From Ascaphus truei (Eukaryota > Chordata > Amphibia > Anura > Ascaphidae): a stretch of 64,000 bases of DNA. Under the pieces are notes generated by a model, which was not told where the DNA came from, searched no databases, and worked only from the letters and a program-made list of their open reading frames with translations. Each line of letters opens with the position of its first letter. Position 1 is the stretch's first letter. The stretch is taken from NCBI GenBank assembly GCA_036426205.1, contig WSYH01002452.1, positions 22,613-86,612 on the forward strand, written 5' to 3'. A program made the translations under genes and the position numbers. Of the stretch, positions 59,165-64,000 are shown one piece after another.

Positions 59165-59560
59165 ATTTGTGTGATGTATGTGATGTATGTCAGGGACAAT
59201 TTTGTCTTCGAAGAAAGCTTTAGACCCACCTTAAGACACATCTGCTTAAAGAAGCATATGAGTAGCACTGGATAATCATGGACACATGACACATAAAGCT
59301 TGGCCCCCTGCAGACGCACTTACTAGTATTCCCTCCTATGGTCTCTGTACGTTCTCCCTACCTACCAATTAGATTGTAAGATCCTCGGAGCAGGGACTCC
59401 TTCCTTAATGTTACTTTTACAGTATGTCTGAAGCACTTATTCCCATGATCTGTTATTTATATTATTTGTTATTTATATTACATGTATTACTACTGTGAAG
59501 CGCTATGTACATTTATGGCGCTATATAAATAAAGAGACACAATACAATACAATACCTTCT
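59165..59560 (+). mobile_element. CR1/L2-like 3' tail or SINE fragment
   Basis: ATTAGATTGTAAGATCCTCG and GAGCAGGGACTCCTT are followed by AAGCGCTATGTACATTTATG, GCGCTATATAAATAAAG and an (ACAAT)n tail. I recognise this as a widespread amphibian LINE/SINE tail, though the exact family is uncertain. It lies between transposase exon 3 (FTDES) and the QDND exon, where part of the core is missing. Confidence 0.65.
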
Positions 59561-59956
59561 TTGTGGAATGCAAAGGTTGCAAATCTCTCCAGCGACACAG
59601 TAGACTCGTCAGTGAAGATGCAATCCTGGAAAGTTTCCCCACAGTCGATCCATGCCTGGGCCTGGACCACTCTTTTGATTTTATTTGCGGCCCTTTATCA
59701 TTGGGTACGCTCTGTAATGACAAGGAATAAATAATATTAGCGGTACAGTACAGTTTCCTAAACAACACTTTTACCTCCTGTACTGTCCAGTACTAACCTC
59801 ACATGTTCATATTTCCATCCAATGCTGTGTCTTATCTTCTTTATGCTGGTCTCGGATACAGTGACATTGTGATTATCCTGCAGAGTGTTTTTGACCCTTA
59901 ATGCACTCTTCTCATCATTCTCCTCACTTATTTTGTCCACCAGAAGAGTTGTCTCC

Positions 59957-60504
59957 CTACAATGTAAAGAAAAACAATCTATACAGTATACTGTTGTAAT
60001 ATAAATATAAATATAGAAAATATATATACTGTTGTAATATAAATCTAAATATACAAAATATATATACTGTTGTAATATAAATCTAAATATACAAAATATA
60101 TACAGTATACTGTTGTAATATAAATATAGAAAATATATAAACTGTTGTAATATAAATCTAAATATACAAAATATATACAGTATACTGTTGTAATATAAAT
60201 ATACAAAATATATATACTGTTGTAATATAAATCTAAATATAGAAAATATATACAGTATAATGTTGTAATATAAAATATACAGATTATATATACTGTTGTA
60301 ATATAAATCTAAATATACAAAATATATACAGTATATGGTTGTTGTGTAATATAAATATACAAAATATATATACTGTTGTAATATAAATATAAATACAGTG
60401 TACAAAATCTATATATTGTTGTTATATAAATATAAATATACAACATATATATACTGTTTATTTGATATAAAAATGTTTTTTAAGTTGTATATATATACTT
60501 ACGC
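59957..60504 (-). repeat. Minisatellite in transposase intron 1
   Basis: TATACTGTTGTAATATAAAT recurs about eight to ten times between 59985 and 60470, in units of roughly 40-60 bases with AAATATACAAAATATA between them. It lies between exon 1 (donor GTAAGTATATA) and exon 2 (acceptor CTTTACATTGTAG). It creates a long, low-complexity Tyr/Ile/Phe-rich open frame on the minus strand that is not a real protein. Confidence 0.75.
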
Positions 60505-60719
60505 GTTTGTTACCCTTGGTGCCCTTTTGCATTCTCTGTTTTTTCGTGTGCATGATAGCTCACGGTGGTTGCTGGCACAATGAGGCCAGAAGTAGCTAAC
60601 CAGCGTTGGATAGTAGCAATTCGGTGTCCGCTCGTGTACATCTCCTTAATTCGCATGCTGGGATCCTTGGAAAACTTTTTAACAGGCATTGCTGCGAGTA
60701 GAAAGAAATACAAACACAA

Positions 60720-60898
60720 GAATGTATATTCGATGTTTAGTCAATGTGTATTCAATGTGCAGTGAATCCACAAAATGGATGGTGTATTTATACGGTAATG
60801 ACTCATATTAGAGTACGCCCACTTTCAACACCTGTACCTCGCCGCCATGCATAAAAGGTTACACACATAGCCCACCACTCGATGATCTTTATCTGAAC
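60720..60898. promoter_or_regulatory. Shared intergenic region between divergent genes
   Basis: About 180-200 bases separate the starts of the minus-strand transposase and the plus-strand gene. TATTTATAC near 60785 and CATAAAAGG near 60849 are TATA-like. A bidirectional promoter is plausible but unproven. Confidence 0.4.
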
Positions 60899-62420
60899 TT
60901 GCCCTTGTCCAGATACTGCATTATGCTATCTGCTTCCATGGATCAACCCCGATTCTACGGATGCAGGAACCCACTCACCTCTGCCGTGCCTGTCATGCAG
61001 AAAAAGCGAAAGGCGGTTGCCGTTTCCACGCCAAGGCCAAAGCGACAGGCTAAGGCCAATAAAGAAAACCTTCTGCTGACCCCAAAGGCTAAGGGTTTTA
61101 ATAGACGTCAGCCTTATTATGTCAAGAAGAAATACGGTGATGTACTCTCGACGCAAAACTAATGGGAGCCAACCCATCGAACCCGCAGACCACTTCCTCC
61201 CATACGCTTCGACGACTCTGCTGCCGCTGTCCCGGAAATCTTCAGCCCGTCTTCTCCACACCTCGTCCTCGACGCTGCCGCCGCCCTCCAGGAAACCCAG
61301 AAGCCATCTTCTCCAGTTCTATCTGACGACGCTGCCGCTGGTGCCTCTAAAATCCATGGGTCACTTTCTCCTTTGCTCTTAGACGACTCTGCTTCTCGAC
61401 CGGATATCCAAAGGTCACTTTCTCCATCCCTCTTCGATGACGCTGCCGCTTCTCCTCTACTGGATATCCACAGGTCACCTCCTCCACCCTGCTTCGACGA
61501 TTTTGCCGCTTCTCTTCATGGAACCCCCATCTCATCCTCCGTTGCACCCATCCACACGCCGTGCACAAGAAGCAGCTTGTTAGACCGGATGCTGAATGGG
61601 ATAAGTGTGGATATCCCCGGGAACACTATTATCTGGCAAAGATAGATCTGCTTCGTGAGACCATGCTAAATGTGGAGTAAGGATGCTACATATGGATCAA
61701 CGGATGGTAGATATGAATCAATGGATGCAACATATGGATCAACGGATGGATCGACGGATGGAGAAGATAGAGGCTGACATAGCAGGTATACATCATTTTC
61801 TCGGGGATCATGCCCCTGTTTCCCCGACGCCGGAGCAGGAGGGTGGCATGGATGTGATGAAAGGGAGCATCGACCCTCTTCCATCACCAAGTGCACCCTC
61901 TCAACCAGAAGATGTAGTGTACATGTATGCCGTTGAGGAGGACATGAAAACCTCGTCAAGACCACGCCAGCAGACAACACAGCGACCAAAACAGGAGGAA
62001 AGCTTCCTCCCAGACAACTTACCCTCGCCCGTCGCCTCAAGCACACCCGCTTGCAGAAGACCTACATTCGCTCGCATCGATACGGTGCCCGACATCAGGC
62101 TGTGCGATCTGCCACCGGCGCTCAGGGAGAAGTATAGGGTGGTGAGAGCTGGTGCACTGCACAAGTATGCCTTGTTACTTTTTAAGCACCATGTGCCCTA
62201 CTCGTTGTACTGCGACTGGGCCTTCAGAGTTAACTACGAAGGAAATCGCGTAAAAAAGTCGCTTCCTGCCAATTTAAGAAAGACCATTCTGGGGGAATTG
62301 CGGCGCTTTTATACAATTACAGATCCTGTAATGAAAGGAGTTCGAGACTGCATTAATGGCGTTTTGCGCCATGCAAGGAATCGGCCATGGACGGAAAATC
62401 TGGTGGACTTTCTGGTTTAA
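60899..62420 (+). pseudogene. Accessory protein with possible BEN-type C-terminal domain
   Basis: Role unknown. The first part (60899-61645) is one frame broken by a TAA at 61160. It starts near MDQPRFYGCRNPLTS, has a basic nuclear-localisation-like stretch (KKRKAVAVSTPRPKRQAK), and then a disordered region with repeats such as SLSPLLLDDSAS and SLSPSLFDDAAAS. The second part (61683-62420, another frame) has a Met/Asp/Gln-rich short coiled coil (HMDQRMDRRMEKIEADI), a Pro-rich linker and a conserved-looking end (KYALLLFKHHVPYSLYCDW, VKKSLPANLRKTILGELRRF). The helical pattern with a Gly/Lys-Lys-x-Leu phrase followed by an Ile-rich helix recalls BEN domains, a DNA- or protein-binding fold. That reading is tentative. 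Confidence 0.55.
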
Positions 62421-62423
62421 TCA

Positions 62424-63110
62424 CGGATACTGTAAGACCATACTGTTGTGCTGAACTGTACTGTACATGTTTTGACCTGCTGTACTTAAATAAAGGAGAT
62501 GTTGTTGTGTGTTTTAACTTATATTTATACGGACATGTTTTAACTTGCTGTACACACACACAGATCCTGCACAATTCCAGTCGCGGAGGGCCGCAAACAG
62601 AACTGGTTGTCAAGGTTGTCCTGAAAACCGGGCCTGTTTGCTGCCCTCGAGGACTGTAGTGGTGCAGGCCTGACTGACTTTTTTGCACACAATCCCACTG
62701 TACTGTATATGTTTCTTTAATAAAGGAGATGTTGCGTTTTGTATACTGTATTTTATGAATAAAGATTTTTTATAATCACAGGTAAGACCATACGTTTGTG
62801 CTGAACTGTATTGTACATGTTTTGACCTCCTGTACATTACTTAAATAAAGGAGATGTTGTTGTGTGTTTTTTAACTTGTATTTATACAGAAATGTTTTAA
62901 CTTGCTGTACACACACGCAGGACCTGCACAATTCCAGTCCCTGAGGGCCGCAAACAGGCACGGTTTTCAAAGGTTACCCTGAAAACCGGGCCTGTTTGCT
63001 GCCCTCGAGGACTATACTGGTGCAGACAGTTTTGCACACCATCCCACTGTATATGTTTTGACTTGCCGTTCTTTAATAAAGGAGCTGTTGCGTTTTGTAT
63101 ATTTTATGAA
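62424..63110 (+). repeat. Two-copy direct repeat with polyadenylation signals
   Basis: 62430-62780 and 62783-63115 repeat one another. Each has ACATGTTTTGACC, AATAAAGGAG, AACTTGCTGTACACACAC, a small inverted pair (GCACAATTCCAGTC ... GAGGACT) and a second AATAAAGGAG. The first copy follows the accessory gene stop at 62420, so it may serve as its 3' UTR; AATAAA near 62490 is a candidate signal. Confidence 0.65.
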
Positions 63111-64000
63111 TAAAGAATTTGTTTTTAAAACATGTGACTGTAAACCATACTGACTGTAAATGTTTTTACTTTCTATACATAAATGTTTTCACTACTGTAG
63201 CAGTAAACCATACACCTGTTGATGTTTTGAAATGCTGTGCACTTAAAATGTTTCTATATTGTACAGTATTTGTAAATAAATGTTTTTGTACTTACTCCAC
63301 CAATAAAAGAACATGTTGATTTGTTTTATATTGTTCCATTGGCTCCTTTGCTACTGTAACAAAATAAAGTGTTTCTAGAATGTACACTACTGACCAGGCA
63401 TACTGTACTGTATACTGTAGGCATGCTCAGTACAAGAGTATTACAAAAAATAGAAGACACATACTGTACTGTACTGTATGTACTGGCACTGTATAGAAGA
63501 CACATACTGTATGTACAGTACTGTAATACATGTAGAATTAATGCATTGTTTTTATTTTTTCGGGTTTATTACACAGTATACTGTATATAAAAAAGTATTG
63601 TATACTGTACGGCCGGAAAACATCAGCATACTGTACTGTGTCAGGTACAGTATTCTATCCTAATCAATAACAACGGCCACTAAACTGTAGACTCCGGTAC
63701 GTGGGTTTTTAAATCCAATTCAGCAATGTGCAGGCATTGTTACACAAATCGATATTATCCATTGAAATCCCTCCATTAGCTGTTTTCTTTTCTGAGGAAA
63801 AACAAAAAGAAAAGTTTTACTGTAATGGTCAGCCCCCTAAATAAGTTCCCAGCCTGTCCCACCAATAATTTTCTCGGGGGGCGTCTCCTGTTCACATGCA
63901 CCTACCGTCAATGTAATGACACGCATATGCGTTTCAAGAAGGTTCCAATGTGCATGCGCCTAGCGTTCCACCAATTGTTCAGTATCTGCAGTACAGTACT
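63111..64000. other. CTGTA-rich simple sequence, transposon right part
   Basis: No gene. TACTGTA-type pentamers are strongly over-represented, for example TACTGTACTGTACTGTATG near 63465. No inverted counterpart of the left end CAGTGGCGGCC is found. Confidence 0.45.

Larger units (their letters stand above)
58733..60690 (-). pseudogene. Intron-containing Tc1/mariner-type DDE transposase
   Basis: The transposase would cut and rejoin the element ends. Exon 1 (60690 to about 60505) encodes MPVKKFSKDPSMRIKEMYTS and a first HTH. Exon 2 (about 59957-59799) holds a second HTH, with NVTVSETSIKKIRHSIGWKY. Exon 3 (about 59710-59566) carries IFTDESTVSLERF with the first catalytic Asp. Exon 4 (59172-59041) has [12 protein letters not shown] with the second. 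Exon 5 (58949-58733) has SPDFNPTEMVWHQLKDHN with the catalytic Glu. The 91-base intron 58950-59040 has GTAAGT and CAG ends and joins in frame. An inserted repeat tail (59180-59555) and frame breaks in exons 1 and 3 suggest this copy is dead. Confidence 0.75.
55579..64000. mobile_element. Large Tc1/mariner-type transposon (right end outside window)
   Basis: The L1-B frame stops at a TA (55577-55578) followed by CAGTGGCGGCCGACCTGAGT, an end resembling those of the TA-flanked MITEs here. Inside are an interrupted DDE transposase gene on the minus strand and a divergent accessory gene on the plus strand, plus tandem repeats on the left flank. No matching right end is found before 64000, so the element would exceed 8.4 kb, long for this superfamily. 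Assignment of both genes to one element is inference from proximity, divergent layout and absence of other boundaries. Confidence 0.6.

Noticed and set aside
59758..60405. A 215-codon minus-strand frame
   Set aside because: The first two thirds are translated minisatellite (Tyr/Ile/Phe repeats) in an intron. Only the last ~60 residues are a transposase exon.
1..64000. tRNA, rRNA or host protein-coding exons
   Set aside because: No cloverleaf-like or rRNA-like stretch was noticed and no conserved host protein was recognised. Short exons of host genes cannot be excluded by eye.

Overview
The window looks like intergenic nuclear DNA of an amphibian, most likely a frog. That is an inference from the repeat mix: L1-like LINEs with an APE endonuclease and a zinc-knuckle C terminus, Penelope-like elements (PLEs) with GIY-YIG endonucleases, a Polinton/Maverick, LTR elements, and a Tc1/mariner-type transposon with its short relatives. 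No host protein gene, tRNA, rRNA or CRISPR array was found. Nearly everything recognisable is mobile DNA, much of it nested and decayed. Family names rest on motif recognition only; no database was searched.

Layout. 1-1489: unassigned C-rich DNA. 1490-7740: a roughly 465-bp repeat family, split by an old LTR retrotransposon (2497-6867). 7755-12776: an L1-like LINE (L1-A) holding a 395-bp MITE. 12778 to about 25.1 kb: a Polinton read on the minus strand. Its order is a chromodomain integrase remnant, penton-like minor capsid protein, PX/pVI-like protein, double jelly-roll major capsid protein, adenain-like protease, an unknown protein, protein-primed DNA polymerase B, packaging ATPase and two small proteins. 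Every larger gene carries stops, frameshifts or insertions. 25.1-31.5 kb: noncoding repeats, including an L1-like tail and degenerate hammerhead-like motifs. 31.56-34.05 kb: a decayed PLE (PLE-D) with inverted arms. 35845-36204: a GC-rich MITE.

37.28-48.53 kb is a nest of PLEs. Host PLE-A (minus) is split by PLE-B (minus, 37777-46861, 17-bp target duplication). PLE-B is split by PLE-C (plus, 38524-43481, 15-bp duplication). PLE-A also carries a foldback element (47170-48132, 16-bp duplication). 50.0-55.58 kb: a second L1-like LINE (L1-B) with ORF1 and a broken ORF2 lacking most of its endonuclease. It is interrupted by a 1778-bp solo LTR and then cut at a TA by a large transposon.

55579 to the window end is the most unusual part. 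A long Tc1/mariner-type element seems to carry two divergent genes: an intron-containing DDE transposase on the minus strand (about 58733-60690) and, on the plus strand (60899-62420), a protein with a disordered Asp/Ser/Pro-rich region, a short coiled coil and a C-terminal region I tentatively read as a BEN-type domain. The two share a roughly 180-bp intergenic region. Spacing between the second and third catalytic residues, counted across an inferred intron, is 32 residues, unlike the familiar DD34E/D classes. The MITEs at 9462 and 35845 share TA targets and end sequence with this element and may be its non-autonomous relatives. The right end lies outside the window.
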